A stretch of DNA of 64,000 nucleotides from an uncultured Prevotellaceae bacterium (lineage in GTDB: Bacteria; Bacteroidota; Bacteroidia; Bacteroidales; Bacteroidaceae): assembly GCA_902762325.1 (NCBI GenBank), contig CACWNV010000002.1:1-64000 (forward strand), written 5' to 3'. The stretch's first letter is position 1, and each line of letters begins with the position of its first letter. The notes beneath the pieces are model-generated. The model did no database searches, was not told the DNA's origin, and saw only the letters and a list, made by a program, of their open reading frames with translations. Shown here in pieces: positions 35,904-45,039 of the stretch. The translations under genes and the position numbers were made by a program.

Positions 35904-36830
35904 CTACACATTGTTTCTGGCAAATATCCTGGCGGTGATGGCACCGCTGATGTTATGCCACACGCTGAACACGGCACCCGGGATGGTGGCAAGAGGGAAG
36001 GAGGCGAAATGGATTGCTGCAAGTGAGGAGGCAAGACCGCTGTTCTGCATGCCCACCTCAATGCTTATGGCGATGCACTTCTCACGAGAGAACCTGAGCA
36101 GACGGCCTATGGTATAGCCTATGGTGAGTCCGAGCAAGTTGTGAAGCACCACCACAACGATGACCAGCAACCCTGCGGAGAGAAGCCGGTCGGCGGTGTG
36201 CGACACCACCATCGCCACCACGGCAGCTATCATCAGTGTGGAGAAGGCGGGCAGATAGACCACTGCCTTCTGTGTGAACTTCGGGAAGAACCGCTGTACG
36301 AGGAAGCCACCGATGATCGGCGCGATGACAACATAGAGGATGGACAGCAACATTCCTATGGTATCGACATCTACCAGCGTACCTGCCATCAGCCATACCA
36401 GCAGCGGTGTGAGCAGCGGAGCAAGGACGGTGCTCATGGCTGTCATGCCCACACTGAGGGCAAGGTCGCCTCGGGCAAGAAATGTGATGACATTCGAGGC
36501 CGTGCCTCCCGGGCAACACCCCACCAGTATGACACCAAGAGCCAGTTCGTCGGGCAAGGAGAAAGCCTTTGCCAAGCCCCATGCTACAAGAGGCATCACG
36601 GTAAACTGCGCCAGGCATCCCACCAATATGTCCTTCGGCCGTTGCAACACGATGCGGAAGTCGTGTGGTTTCAATGTCAGGCCCATGCCAAACATGATCA
36701 GCCCCAGCAGGGGATTGATGACCCACATACCTACAGGAAGCAGCACATCAGGGAACGCCAGCGACACTACAGCCGTAAGCAAGACCAACACGCCCATCCA
36801 GCGGGCGATGAAATCACATATCTTTTTCAT
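35904..36830 (-). CDS. Bile acid:sodium symporter family (BASS) transporter
   Basis: 308 residues with ~9-10 membrane helices. Family motifs are LIMFGMGLTLKPHDF (44-58) and GCCPGGTASNVITFLARGDL (104-123), which form the sodium and substrate site of BASS proteins. In this family members import bile acids, pyruvate or other organic anions with sodium; the substrate here is not known. It lies downstream of bcp on the same strand with an 88-nt gap that holds a perfect inverted repeat. Confidence 0.88.
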   Translation of the reverse strand: MKKICDFIARWMGVLVLLTAVVSLAFPDVLLPVGMWVINPLLGLIMFGMGLTLKPHDFRIVLQRPKDILVGCLAQFTVMPLVAWGLAKAFSLPDELALGVILVGCCPGGTASNVITFLARGDLALSVGMTAMSTVLAPLLTPLLVWLMAGTLVDVDTIGMLLSILYVVIAPIIGGFLVQRFFPKFTQKAVVYLPAFSTLMIAAVVAMVVSHTADRLLSAGLLVIVVVVLHNLLGLTIGYTIGRLLRFSREKCIAISIEVGMQNSGLASSLAAIHFASFPLATIPGAVFSVWHNISGAITARIFARNNV

Positions 36831-36860
36831 TTCAGAACATTGTAAATAATAATCAATGCC

Positions 36861-36900
36861 TTATAATCGGATTACCAATTGTTCAGTAATCCGATTATAA
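36861..36900. other. Perfect 15-bp inverted repeat
   Basis: TTATAATCGGATTAC (36861-36875) and its exact complement (36886-36900) around a 10-nt loop. It lies between bcp (stop at 36919) and the transporter start, both on the minus strand. No U-tract follows on that strand, so it may be an operator for the transporter or a weak terminator for bcp. Confidence 0.7.
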
Positions 36901-36918
36901 AGCTGGAATGGAAACACC

Positions 36919-37371
36919 CTACTCTGCCAGAATCTGTGCAGCGTGATCCTTGGTCTTGATCTGCTTCGGCAGGATAATGCGTTCGACGATTCCGTCCTCA
37001 TTAATAATAAAGGTGGTACGGAACGTGCCCATATACTTACGGCCATACATCGACTTCTCACCCCATACCCCGAAAGTGGTGCTCAACACCTTCTCGGTGT
37101 CGGCAATAAGCGGGAAAGGAAGCTGGTTCTTCTCGATGAATTTCTGATGGGACTTCTCATCCTGCACGCTCACCCCGACTATCTCGTACCCCTGTTTCCT
37201 CAACTCAGAATAATTGTCGCGCAAGTTGCATGCCTGGGCTGTGCAACCGCTTGTAGAGTCTTTAGGATAGAAGTACAACACTAATTTCTTCCCTTTATAA
37301 TCACTCAGCCGGATCTCACGGCCGTTTTCATCTTTCCCGAGAATCTCAGGAGCTTTGTCACCTATCTTCAT
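36919..37371 (-). CDS. bcp: Thioredoxin-dependent thiol peroxidase (peroxiredoxin)
   Basis: 150 residues, full length for the Bcp/PrxQ family. It reduces hydroperoxides using thioredoxin. The motif YFYPKDSTSGCTAQACNL holds the peroxidatic Cys43 and resolving Cys48. A CAAATATA motif at 37398-37405 (minus-strand -7 box) precedes the start. Confidence 0.93.
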   Translation of the reverse strand: MKIGDKAPEILGKDENGREIRLSDYKGKKLVLYFYPKDSTSGCTAQACNLRDNYSELRKQGYEIVGVSVQDEKSHQKFIEKNQLPFPLIADTEKVLSTTFGVWGEKSMYGRKYMGTFRTTFIINEDGIVERIILPKQIKTKDHAAQILAE

Positions 37372-37506
37372 AATCTTCAGTATTTATATCACTCCTGCAA
37401 ATATACTGTTTTTTATTGAGATAGGACGGCAAAACAAGCAGAATGCAACAATAATTGTCTTATTTCAAAAAAATAAGGGTTAAAAAGTAGTTTTCTATTC
37501 AAAAAC

Positions 37507-37538
37507 TTTGCAAAATCAGAAAAAAAAATGTTACTTTG
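37507..37538 (+). promoter_or_regulatory. Bacteroidota promoter for the small outer-membrane barrel gene
   Basis: TTTG at 37507-37510, 20-bp spacer, TTACTTTG at 37531-37538 (one mismatch to TAnnTTTG), 42 nt before the start codon. Confidence 0.65.
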
Positions 37539-37580
37539 CAGCATATTTACATAGAATTAATAATTAAAAAAGAAAAGAGT

Positions 37581-38201
37581 ATGAAAAAGTTTTTGACAGC
37601 TATTGTAGCCATCTTGCTTGCTGCTCCTTCATTTGCGCAGTACAGCAGCGGCGGTTTCTCTCTTAGTGAGGAGAACTTGTACTTTGGTGCACGATTTGGT
37701 ATAACATCTGCAACACTTTCCAAAGACATAACCGTAATTGACTTAGGTGCTCGTACAGGTATGACTCTGGGTGGTGTCATCGGTCTGCGTGCCTCGAACA
37801 CAGTGCCTGTATTCATTGAGAGTGGTTTCTACTACACAGAGCGTGGTGCCAAGAAAGGCAAGAACGTTGTCAGCTATAACAATATTGAGATCCCTGTGAT
37901 TGTCAAGTACGGTCTCAAAGCAACTGACGACATTGCCGTCCTTCCGTTCTTAGGTCCTTACTTCTCCTATGCTATAAGCGGAAAATACAAGGTAGAAGGC
38001 AATAATTGGGGTGCTTTCGATGAGAAGAAATGGAATGCTCTGAGACGTGCCAACATGGGTGTCAAGCTGGGTGTCGGTGCAGAGTACAACAAGCTGTATC
38101 TGGAAATTGGCTACCAGATTGGTATTACGGATGTATGCAAGCACGAAGGTGTTTCTGGCCGTTCCAATGCATTCTTTGCTAACTTCGGTGTGAACTTCTA
38201 A
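37581..38201 (+). CDS. Small outer-membrane beta-barrel protein
   Basis: 206 residues from ATG 37581; the upstream extension to 37536 lacks a signal and lies next to the promoter. A signal peptide ends APSFAQ (~19). The mature protein is rich in alternating beta strands with terminal aromatic (FFANFGVNF) and matches the OMP_b-brl_2 / porin-like family. Likely an 8-strand barrel of unknown role. A terminator follows. Confidence 0.82.
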   Translation: MKKFLTAIVAILLAAPSFAQYSSGGFSLSEENLYFGARFGITSATLSKDITVIDLGARTGMTLGGVIGLRASNTVPVFIESGFYYTERGAKKGKNVVSYNNIEIPVIVKYGLKATDDIAVLPFLGPYFSYAISGKYKVEGNNWGAFDEKKWNALRRANMGVKLGVGAEYNKLYLEIGYQIGITDVCKHEGVSGRSNAFFANFGVNF

Positions 38202-38231
38202 CAAACTAAATCTCAATTTTCTACAAAACAA

Positions 38232-38264
38232 AGGAGAGAGCCGGCTGACGGTTCTCTCCTTTTT
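38232..38264 (+). terminator. Rho-independent terminator
   Basis: AGGAGAGAGCC pairs with GGTTCTCTCCT around a short loop, followed by TTTT. It ends the small barrel gene. Confidence 0.88.
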
Positions 38265-38291
38265 ATATATATGATAGGATATCACTCCCAC

Positions 38292-39545
38292 TCATTTCGT
38301 ATCGCATAGGATTGTACAGACCTTATCCTGGAAATCACGTCCCACCTTCGTCGTGATGATGCCTTGGTTGATGATGGAGAAACACAGCCGGTGACCATTC
38401 CCTGCCGTACAATAACCCGCCAGAGAACTGATACCCGTCACGGTGCCTGTCTTGGCACACACATTTCCGCGGGTACTGCCCCCTCCCATCCGCTGCTTCA
38501 GCGTACCGTCAACAGAGGCGACGGGCAAGGTAGGACGCAGATGGACATTAATTTCATCTTTCCGTGAGGCATAACGCAGCATCGCCACTTCAAGCTCGGG
38601 GGTCACATAATTATACAACGACAGTCCTGAACCGTCGGCTATCTTATAGTTGGCTGGATCTAGCCCTAACCTGTTGATCAGTCTCTTCACGACAGACCGT
38701 CCGTCCTTTGTGGTGGCAGGGCGGTTTCCTGAACTGGCAGCAATATGATAGAACACCGATTCTGCCAAGAGATTGTCACTCTCTTTCATCATGATCAGCA
38801 ACACCTGATCGAGGGATCGACGACGAGTACAGATGCGCTGGGCATCGACGGGTTCACGGGCATTGCCTAAGAAGGCATCGACATAGATGCCGGCACTCTG
38901 CAACTGGTTGAGGAACTGCTCCATGAACATGTCTTTTCCTTCGAAGAGCAAGGGCGACAGCACAGGGTTATCGTCATCCCAGCACCAGCCTTCTCCCAAC
39001 GTCGTGCCTTCCTTCATGCTCTTATCGGCATAGATGTTGCCACGGATGGTGTCCACGCCCAAGGCACGAAGCGAACCGACAAAGGCTGCCATATCCTCTG
39101 CACCGAAGAGAGGGTCGAAGCCGCCGACACAATAGACATCTCCTAACAGGACACCATTCTCAACGACCCCTTTGTAACTGAGATTGGTACGGTATTCATA
39201 GGAGCCGCCTAACTGGTCGAGAGCGGTGACGGCAGTAATCACCTTCATCGTGGAAGCAGGACGCATCAGCTGACGTTCATTATAGCGATAGATGGCAGAG
39301 TCGGCATCCAAGTCCCAGACCATGATTCCTACCTGAGATGTCTGGAAAAGATTCCCCTGAAGAAGATTGTCAAGCGAGCTCTTTATCGAACGATTCCAGG
39401 AAGAAGAATAGTCTTCGTAGCTGACAAAGACGGAATCCTCCTGAGCATGTACGGCATGGGGAATTGAGAGGAGCAACACGAAAGACAGGACTGTCAGAAG
39501 GACTAAACGACAAGAAAAAAAGTCTGTTTGTTTATTATGTTTCAT
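38292..39545 (-). CDS. dacB: D-alanyl-D-alanine carboxypeptidase/endopeptidase (PBP4)
   Basis: 417 residues. A signal/anchor helix (~16-34) precedes a periplasmic PBP4-type domain with the active-site Ser98-x-x-Lys101 (PASTMKVITA), Ser256-Asp257-Asn258 (KESDNLLAES) and Lys365-Thr-Gly (AKTGTVTG). It trims peptidoglycan cross-links and stem peptides. It diverges from nadB with a 125-nt shared upstream region containing its own minus-strand promoter. Confidence 0.92.
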   Translation of the reverse strand: MKHNKQTDFFSCRLVLLTVLSFVLLLSIPHAVHAQEDSVFVSYEDYSSSWNRSIKSSLDNLLQGNLFQTSQVGIMVWDLDADSAIYRYNERQLMRPASTMKVITAVTALDQLGGSYEYRTNLSYKGVVENGVLLGDVYCVGGFDPLFGAEDMAAFVGSLRALGVDTIRGNIYADKSMKEGTTLGEGWCWDDDNPVLSPLLFEGKDMFMEQFLNQLQSAGIYVDAFLGNAREPVDAQRICTRRRSLDQVLLIMMKESDNLLAESVFYHIAASSGNRPATTKDGRSVVKRLINRLGLDPANYKIADGSGLSLYNYVTPELEVAMLRYASRKDEINVHLRPTLPVASVDGTLKQRMGGGSTRGNVCAKTGTVTGISSLAGYCTAGNGHRLCFSIINQGIITTKVGRDFQDKVCTILCDTK

Positions 39546-39566
39546 AAGACTCTGATTAATTTACTG

Positions 39567-39598
39567 CAAAATTACAGAATATTTTCTGCATATACAAA
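39567..39598 (-). promoter_or_regulatory. Bacteroidota promoter for dacB
   Basis: On the minus strand, TTTG (39595-39598) and TAATTTTG (39567-39574) are 20 bp apart. A plus-strand TACTTTTG at 39607-39614 may serve nadB, with a weak TTTC -33 box at 39583-39586. Confidence 0.75.
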
Positions 39599-39670
39599 AA
39601 TATTTGTACTTTTGCATTGGAATCGGAATGTACGAACTACAGTAAACCCAAACATCTAAATACAAACGTC

Positions 39671-41260
39671 ATGATATACAAATATGATTTTCTGGTCATC
39701 GGAGCTGGTGTAGCCGGGATGAGCTATGCCTTGAAGGTTGCCCGTGCCAAAAAGGGAAAGGTATGTATCATCTGCAAGACAAGTCTTGACGAGGCTAACA
39801 CCTCCTTTGCGCAGGGCGGCGTGGCAAGTGTCACGAACCTGGAAGTGGACAACTTCGAGAAACACATCAACGACACCATGATTGCCGGTGATTTCATCAG
39901 CGACCCTGCTGCTGTCGAGCAAGTCGTCAAGAATGCCCCTGCCCAAATCAGGGAGCTGGTACAATGGGGTGTCAATTTCGACACGAAGGAGAATGGCGAG
40001 TTCGACCTGCACCGCGAAGGAGGACACTCGGAGTTCAGAATCCTCCACCATGCCGACGACACGGGCGCAGAGATTCAGCGCGGGCTGATGGCTGCCGTCA
40101 AGGCCTGTCCCGACATTGAAGTCAAAGAGAATCATTTTGCCGTGGAGATCATCACCCAGCACCATCTCGGTGCACGTGTGACACGCCGCACACCTTATAT
40201 ACATTGTTATGGTGCATACGTCCTGAACCCGGAGAATGAGAAGGTGGACACGTATCTGTCGAAGGTCACCGTCATGTGTACCGGCGGCTGCGGTGCGGTC
40301 TATCAGACGACGACCAACCCGGTCATCGCCACAGGTGACGGAGAGGCAATGGTCTATCGTGCCAAAGGCACCGTTGCCGACATGGAATTTGTACAGTTCC
40401 ACCCCACTGCCCTCTATCTGCCGGGAGAGACTCACCCTGCCTATCTCATCACCGAAGCGATGAGAGGCTATGGAGGTATCCTGAAACTGCCCGATGGACA
40501 AACATTCATGGAGAAGTATGACGAGCGGCTCTCACTGGCACCCCGTGACATCGTAGCGCGTGCCATCGACAAGGAGATGAAGATTCACGGACTCGACCAC
40601 GTCTGTCTTGACGTGACACACAAGAATGCGGAAGAGACTCGGAAGCACTTCCCAAACATCTATCAGAAGTGCTTGTCTATCGGCATTGACATCACCACCG
40701 ACTATATTCCTGTTCGTCCGGCAGCCCACTATATGTGCGGAGGAATCAAAGTGGACCTCAACGGCTGTTCGAGCATCGACCGGCTGTATGCCATCGGAGA
40801 ATGTTCGTGCACAGGACTGCATGGCGGCAACAGACTTGCTTCCAACTCTCTGATCGAGGCTGTCGTCTATGCTGATGCTGCAGCAAAGCACTCGTTGGAA
40901 CATCTGGACTTGTACGACTACAACACAAAGGTGCCTGAGTGGAACGATGAGGGAACAATGACCAACGAGGAGAAGGTGCTCATCACACAATCCGTGAAGG
41001 AGGTGGGCGAAATCATGTCGAACTATGTCGGCATCGTACGCTCCGACCTGCGACTGAAACGCGCCTGGGACCGACTCGACATGCTCTATGAGGAGACAGA
41101 AAACCTCTTCAAACGGGTGAAGGCAAGCAAGGACATCTGCGAACTGCGTAACATGATCAACACCGCCTATCTGATCACCCGATGGGCGATAGAACGGAAA
41201 GAGTGCAGGGGACTGCATTACACCATCGACTATCCCGTGCATGCGTACGACCAGAAGTAA
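39671..41260 (+). CDS. nadB: L-aspartate oxidase
   Basis: 530 residues or just under, from ATG 39671 where the FAD-binding start IYKYDFLVIGAGVAGMSYAL begins; the frame reaching back to 39617 adds non-conserved residues. It oxidises L-aspartate to iminoaspartate, the first step of de novo NAD synthesis. Other marks: SFAQGGVASV, HREGGHSEFRILHH, MEFVQFHPTAL, RPAAHYMCGGIKVD and ECSCTGLHGGNRLASNSLIE. nadA and nadC are not in the window. ftcD follows after 53 nt on the same strand. Confidence 0.93.
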   Translation: MIYKYDFLVIGAGVAGMSYALKVARAKKGKVCIICKTSLDEANTSFAQGGVASVTNLEVDNFEKHINDTMIAGDFISDPAAVEQVVKNAPAQIRELVQWGVNFDTKENGEFDLHREGGHSEFRILHHADDTGAEIQRGLMAAVKACPDIEVKENHFAVEIITQHHLGARVTRRTPYIHCYGAYVLNPENEKVDTYLSKVTVMCTGGCGAVYQTTTNPVIATGDGEAMVYRAKGTVADMEFVQFHPTALYLPGETHPAYLITEAMRGYGGILKLPDGQTFMEKYDERLSLAPRDIVARAIDKEMKIHGLDHVCLDVTHKNAEETRKHFPNIYQKCLSIGIDITTDYIPVRPAAHYMCGGIKVDLNGCSSIDRLYAIGECSCTGLHGGNRLASNSLIEAVVYADAAAKHSLEHLDLYDYNTKVPEWNDEGTMTNEEKVLITQSVKEVGEIMSNYVGIVRSDLRLKRAWDRLDMLYEETENLFKRVKASKDICELRNMINTAYLITRWAIERKECRGLHYTIDYPVHAYDQK

Positions 41261-41313
41261 TGCCGGCAGGCGACTATTTCCAACCTATAACTCAACATTC
41301 AAACAACAAAGAT

Positions 41314-43020
41314 ATGAACAATAGTTTAAGACTTGTGGAATGTGTGCCCAACTTCAGTGAGGGGCGCGATATGGAAATCATCAAGCAGATCACCGACAGC
41401 ATTGAGAAGCACAAAGGCGTGAAGCTGCTGGACGTAGATCCCGGAGAAGCTACCAACAGGACGGTGGTGACATTTGTAGGTACGCCAGAGGCTATCTGCG
41501 ATGCTGCCTTCGATGCCGTGAAAAAAGCAGGAGAACTGATTGACATGCGCAACCATCACGGAGCACATCCGCGAATGGGAGCTACCGATGTGCTGCCGCT
41601 CATCCCCGTGGCAGGCATCACGCTAGAGGAGTGTGCCGAACTGGCACGCGGACTGGCACGCCGCATCGCCGACGAACTGCTGATACCATGCTACTGCTAT
41701 GAGGCTGCTGCACTGAAAGAGAAACATCGCAACCTTGCCGTGTGTCGTGCCGGCGAATATGAGGGACTGCCTGAAAAGCTTGCCAACCCCGACAAGGCTC
41801 CCGACATGGGAGCACGCGCTTTCGACGAGCGGATTGCACGCACGGGCTGTACCGTCGTGGGGGCACGTGACTTCCTCATCGCCGTCAACTTCAACCTCAA
41901 CACAACGAGCACCCGGCGGGCAAACGCCATCGCATTCGATGTAAGGGAGAAAGGACGTCCCATGCGGGAAGGCGGCAAGCTCACGGGTAAGATTCTGACC
42001 GACGAGAACGGCAACAAGAAGATGATACCAGGTACGCTGAAGTGTACAAAGGCCATCGGCTGGTATATCGACGAATACGGCATAGCACAAGTATCAATGA
42101 ATATGACCAACCTGAAGGTCACACCCCTGCATGTGGCATTCGACGAGGTGTGCCGCTGTGCTGCCTTGCGCGGTGTGCGCGTCACTGGCACGGAAATCGT
42201 CGGACTCGTTCCTAAGCAGACGCTGATTGACGCCGGCAAGTATTTCCTTGAGAAGCAGCAACGCTCGACGGGCATCCCCGAAGACGACATCATAAAGATT
42301 GCCATCAAGTCGATGGGACTCGACGACCTGCGGCCCTTCAACCCACATGAGAAGGTCATCGAATATCTGCTGGAGGAGAAAGAAGCCAACAGGCTCACCG
42401 CTCTCACCGTGAAAGGCTTTGCCGAAGAGACCTCACGCGAAAGTGCTGCTCCTGGCGGCGGCTCTGTGTCAGCCTACATGGGAGCACTCGGTGCTGCGCT
42501 GGCAACGATGGTGGCGAACCTGTCCTCACACAAACGGGGATGGGACGACAAGTGGAAGACATTCTCCGACAAGGCTGCTGAGGGACAGGCCATCATGACT
42601 GACCTGCTGCAACTGGTAGACGAAGACACGGCAGCCTTCAACACGCTGATGAAGGCATTCTCCATGCCAAAGGGAAACGAGAAGGAAAAGGCACTCAGAG
42701 ATGATGCCATCCAAGCCGCCACGCTATATGCCGCCCAAGTACCCCTCCAGACAATGAAGAAAGCGTGTTCCGCATTACCCCTCTGCAAGGCGATGGCTGA
42801 AGAAGGCAACCCGGCAAGTGTCAGCGATGCGGCAGTGGGAGCACTCGCCATACGGGCAGCGGTAATAGGAGCATGCCTGAACGTGAAGATCAATGCGGCG
42901 TCGCTAAAAGACCAAGAGAAGGCACGCCTGCTGACGGCAGAGGCAGACGACATCGTCAAGAAAGCCGTTGAGCAGGAACAGGAAATCATCCAGATAGCAG
43001 AAAGGAAAATACAAAGTTAA
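41314..43020 (+). CDS. ftcD: Glutamate formimidoyltransferase / formimidoyl-THF cyclodeaminase
   Basis: 568 residues from ATG 41314. The N-terminal formiminotransferase (~1-300) shows VECVPNFSEGRD and HHGAHPRMGATDVLPLIPV, and the C-terminal cyclodeaminase (~370-568) shows ESAAPGGGSVSAYMGALGAA. It moves the formimino group from N-formimino-glutamate to tetrahydrofolate and then releases ammonia to give methenyl-THF, the last step of histidine breakdown. It lies 24 nt before hutU. Confidence 0.93.
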   Translation: MNNSLRLVECVPNFSEGRDMEIIKQITDSIEKHKGVKLLDVDPGEATNRTVVTFVGTPEAICDAAFDAVKKAGELIDMRNHHGAHPRMGATDVLPLIPVAGITLEECAELARGLARRIADELLIPCYCYEAAALKEKHRNLAVCRAGEYEGLPEKLANPDKAPDMGARAFDERIARTGCTVVGARDFLIAVNFNLNTTSTRRANAIAFDVREKGRPMREGGKLTGKILTDENGNKKMIPGTLKCTKAIGWYIDEYGIAQVSMNMTNLKVTPLHVAFDEVCRCAALRGVRVTGTEIVGLVPKQTLIDAGKYFLEKQQRSTGIPEDDIIKIAIKSMGLDDLRPFNPHEKVIEYLLEEKEANRLTALTVKGFAEETSRESAAPGGGSVSAYMGALGAALATMVANLSSHKRGWDDKWKTFSDKAAEGQAIMTDLLQLVDEDTAAFNTLMKAFSMPKGNEKEKALRDDAIQAATLYAAQVPLQTMKKACSALPLCKAMAEEGNPASVSDAAVGALAIRAAVIGACLNVKINAASLKDQEKARLLTAEADDIVKKAVEQEQEIIQIAERKIQS

Positions 43021-43044
43021 GAATAAAACAAAACATTGAATACC

Positions 43045-45039
43045 ATGAATCACCTGACATTCCAAGAAGAAATAAGTGCTGGCATCCCCGATCAGCTGCC
43101 AGCACTTCAACCTTACGACAACAGCATCAACCACGCTCCAAGACGTAAGGACATCCTCACACCAGAAGAGAAAAGACTGGCATTGCGCAATGCCCTTCGC
43201 TATTTCCCACAACATCTGCACGAAGCTCTCGCCCCTGAGTTCGCGGAAGAGCTGCAGAAATACGGTCGTATCTATATGTACCGCTATCGTCCCCAGTATG
43301 AAATGAAAGCGCGTCCCATTGACGAATATCCTGCGAAAAGCAGGCAGGCGGCTGCCATCATGCTCATGATACAGAACAATCTCGACCCGAAAGTTGCGCA
43401 ACACCCCCACGAACTGATCATCTATGGCGGCAACGGTGCCATCTTCCAGAACTGGGCACAATACAGACTCGTGATGAAGTATCTGAGTGAGATGACCGAT
43501 GAACAGACCCTCGTGATGTATAGCGGGCATCCGCTCGGACTCTTCCCCAGTCATAAAGATGCACCGCGCGTCATCGTCACGAACGGAATGGTCATCCCCA
43601 ACTACTCCAAGCCTGACGACTGGGAACGCATGAATGCCCTCGGAGTGAGCCAATACGGTCAGATGACCGCTGGCTCGTACATGTACATCGGTCCTCAGGG
43701 CATTGTTCATGGGACAACGATTACGGTGCTCAATGCGGCAAGGAAAGTGAAAAGCAGTCCCGTGCTGTTTGTGACGGCAGGACTTGGCGGCATGAGTGGT
43801 GCACAGCCGAAAGCCGGCAACATCGCAGGGGTCATCAGTGTGACGGCAGAGATTAATCCGCTGGCAGCACAGAAACGCTATGACCAGGGATGGGTTGACG
43901 AACTGCATTTCGACTTGGACGAACTGATTCCAGCCCTCCGCAATGCCATCGCAGACAAACGTATCGTCTCCATGGCGTATGTGGGTAATGTCGTCGACCT
44001 TTGGGAGAGACTCGTCAAAGAAGACATTCATGTGGATCTGGGCAGCGACCAGACTTCACTCCACAATCCTTGGGCTGGCGGCTATTATCCCGTCGGACTC
44101 ACCTTAGAGGAAAGCAAGCAGATGATGGCGGAGAACCCTGCCCTTTTCAAGGAGAAAGTAGAGGCTTCACTTCGCCGTCAGGTTGCCGCTATCAACCAAC
44201 TGGCTGCAAAGGGCATGTACTTCTTCGACTATGGCAACGCCTTCCTGTTGCAGGCCAGCAGAGCCGGTGCCAACATTCTCAAGGAAGACGGAAAGTTCAG
44301 ATACCCCTCCTACGTTCAGGACATCATGGGACCGCTGTTCTTCGACTACGGCTTCGGACCGTTCCGATGGGTTTGCACGTCGGGTGACCCGAAAGACCTG
44401 GCAACGACTGACCGGCTTGCCGCTGAAGTGCTGGAGGAGATGAGCCATCATGTGACCGATGACATCCGCGGACAGCTGGAGGATAATCTTCATTGGATCC
44501 GTGAAGCGGGCAAGAACCATCTGGTCGTCGGTTCACAGGCACGTATCCTCTATGCCGATGCAGAAGGTCGCACAAAGATTGCTCTTGCCTTCAACGAGGC
44601 CATCCGCAAGGGAGAACTGTCTGCCCCCGTCGTACTTGGCCGCGACCATCATGACGTCTCTGGCACAGACTCTCCTTTCCGCGAGACATCAAACATCTAC
44701 GACGGTTCACAGTTCTGCGCCGACATGGCCATCCAGAATGTTATCGGTGATGCTTTCCGAGGAGCAACATGGGTAAGCATCCACAACGGAGGCGGTGTCG
44801 GATGGGGAGAAGTCATCAATGGCGGATTCGGAATGGTCATCGACGGTACTGAAAAAGCAAGTAACCGTATCCGCGAAATGCTTTTCTGGGATGTGAACAA
44901 TGGAATCGCACGTCGTTCCTGGGCACGGAACAAAGGAAGCATGGATGCCATCCGACGCGAGATGGAGCGTACGCCCAACCTCAAAGTGACCCTTCCCAAC
45001 CTTGTCAACGACGATATAATAAATAAGGTAACACTATGA
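43045..45039 (+). CDS. hutU: Urocanate hydratase
   Basis: 664 residues from ATG 43045; a TTG three codons upstream is possible. It adds water to urocanate using tightly bound NAD+. Seen motifs: VYSGHPLGLFPSHKDAPR, GLGGMSGAQPKA, GSDQTSLHNPWAGGYYPVG and GGGVGWGEVINGG. The length is longer than the ~550-residue Proteobacterial enzyme but typical of the larger Bacteroidota form. The stop overlaps the hutH start by 4 nt. Confidence 0.93.
   Translation: MNHLTFQEEISAGIPDQLPALQPYDNSINHAPRRKDILTPEEKRLALRNALRYFPQHLHEALAPEFAEELQKYGRIYMYRYRPQYEMKARPIDEYPAKSRQAAAIMLMIQNNLDPKVAQHPHELIIYGGNGAIFQNWAQYRLVMKYLSEMTDEQTLVMYSGHPLGLFPSHKDAPRVIVTNGMVIPNYSKPDDWERMNALGVSQYGQMTAGSYMYIGPQGIVHGTTITVLNAARKVKSSPVLFVTAGLGGMSGAQPKAGNIAGVISVTAEINPLAAQKRYDQGWVDELHFDLDELIPALRNAIADKRIVSMAYVGNVVDLWERLVKEDIHVDLGSDQTSLHNPWAGGYYPVGLTLEESKQMMAENPALFKEKVEASLRRQVAAINQLAAKGMYFFDYGNAFLLQASRAGANILKEDGKFRYPSYVQDIMGPLFFDYGFGPFRWVCTSGDPKDLATTDRLAAEVLEEMSHHVTDDIRGQLEDNLHWIREAGKNHLVVGSQARILYADAEGRTKIALAFNEAIRKGELSAPVVLGRDHHDVSGTDSPFRETSNIYDGSQFCADMAIQNVIGDAFRGATWVSIHNGGGVGWGEVINGGFGMVIDGTEKASNRIREMLFWDVNNGIARRSWARNKGSMDAIRREMERTPNLKVTLPNLVNDDIINKVTL

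Noticed and set aside
36141..36845. 234-codon open frame opposite the BASS transporter
   Set aside because: His/Gln/Arg-rich translation typical of an antisense shadow; the transporter on the other strand has clear motifs.
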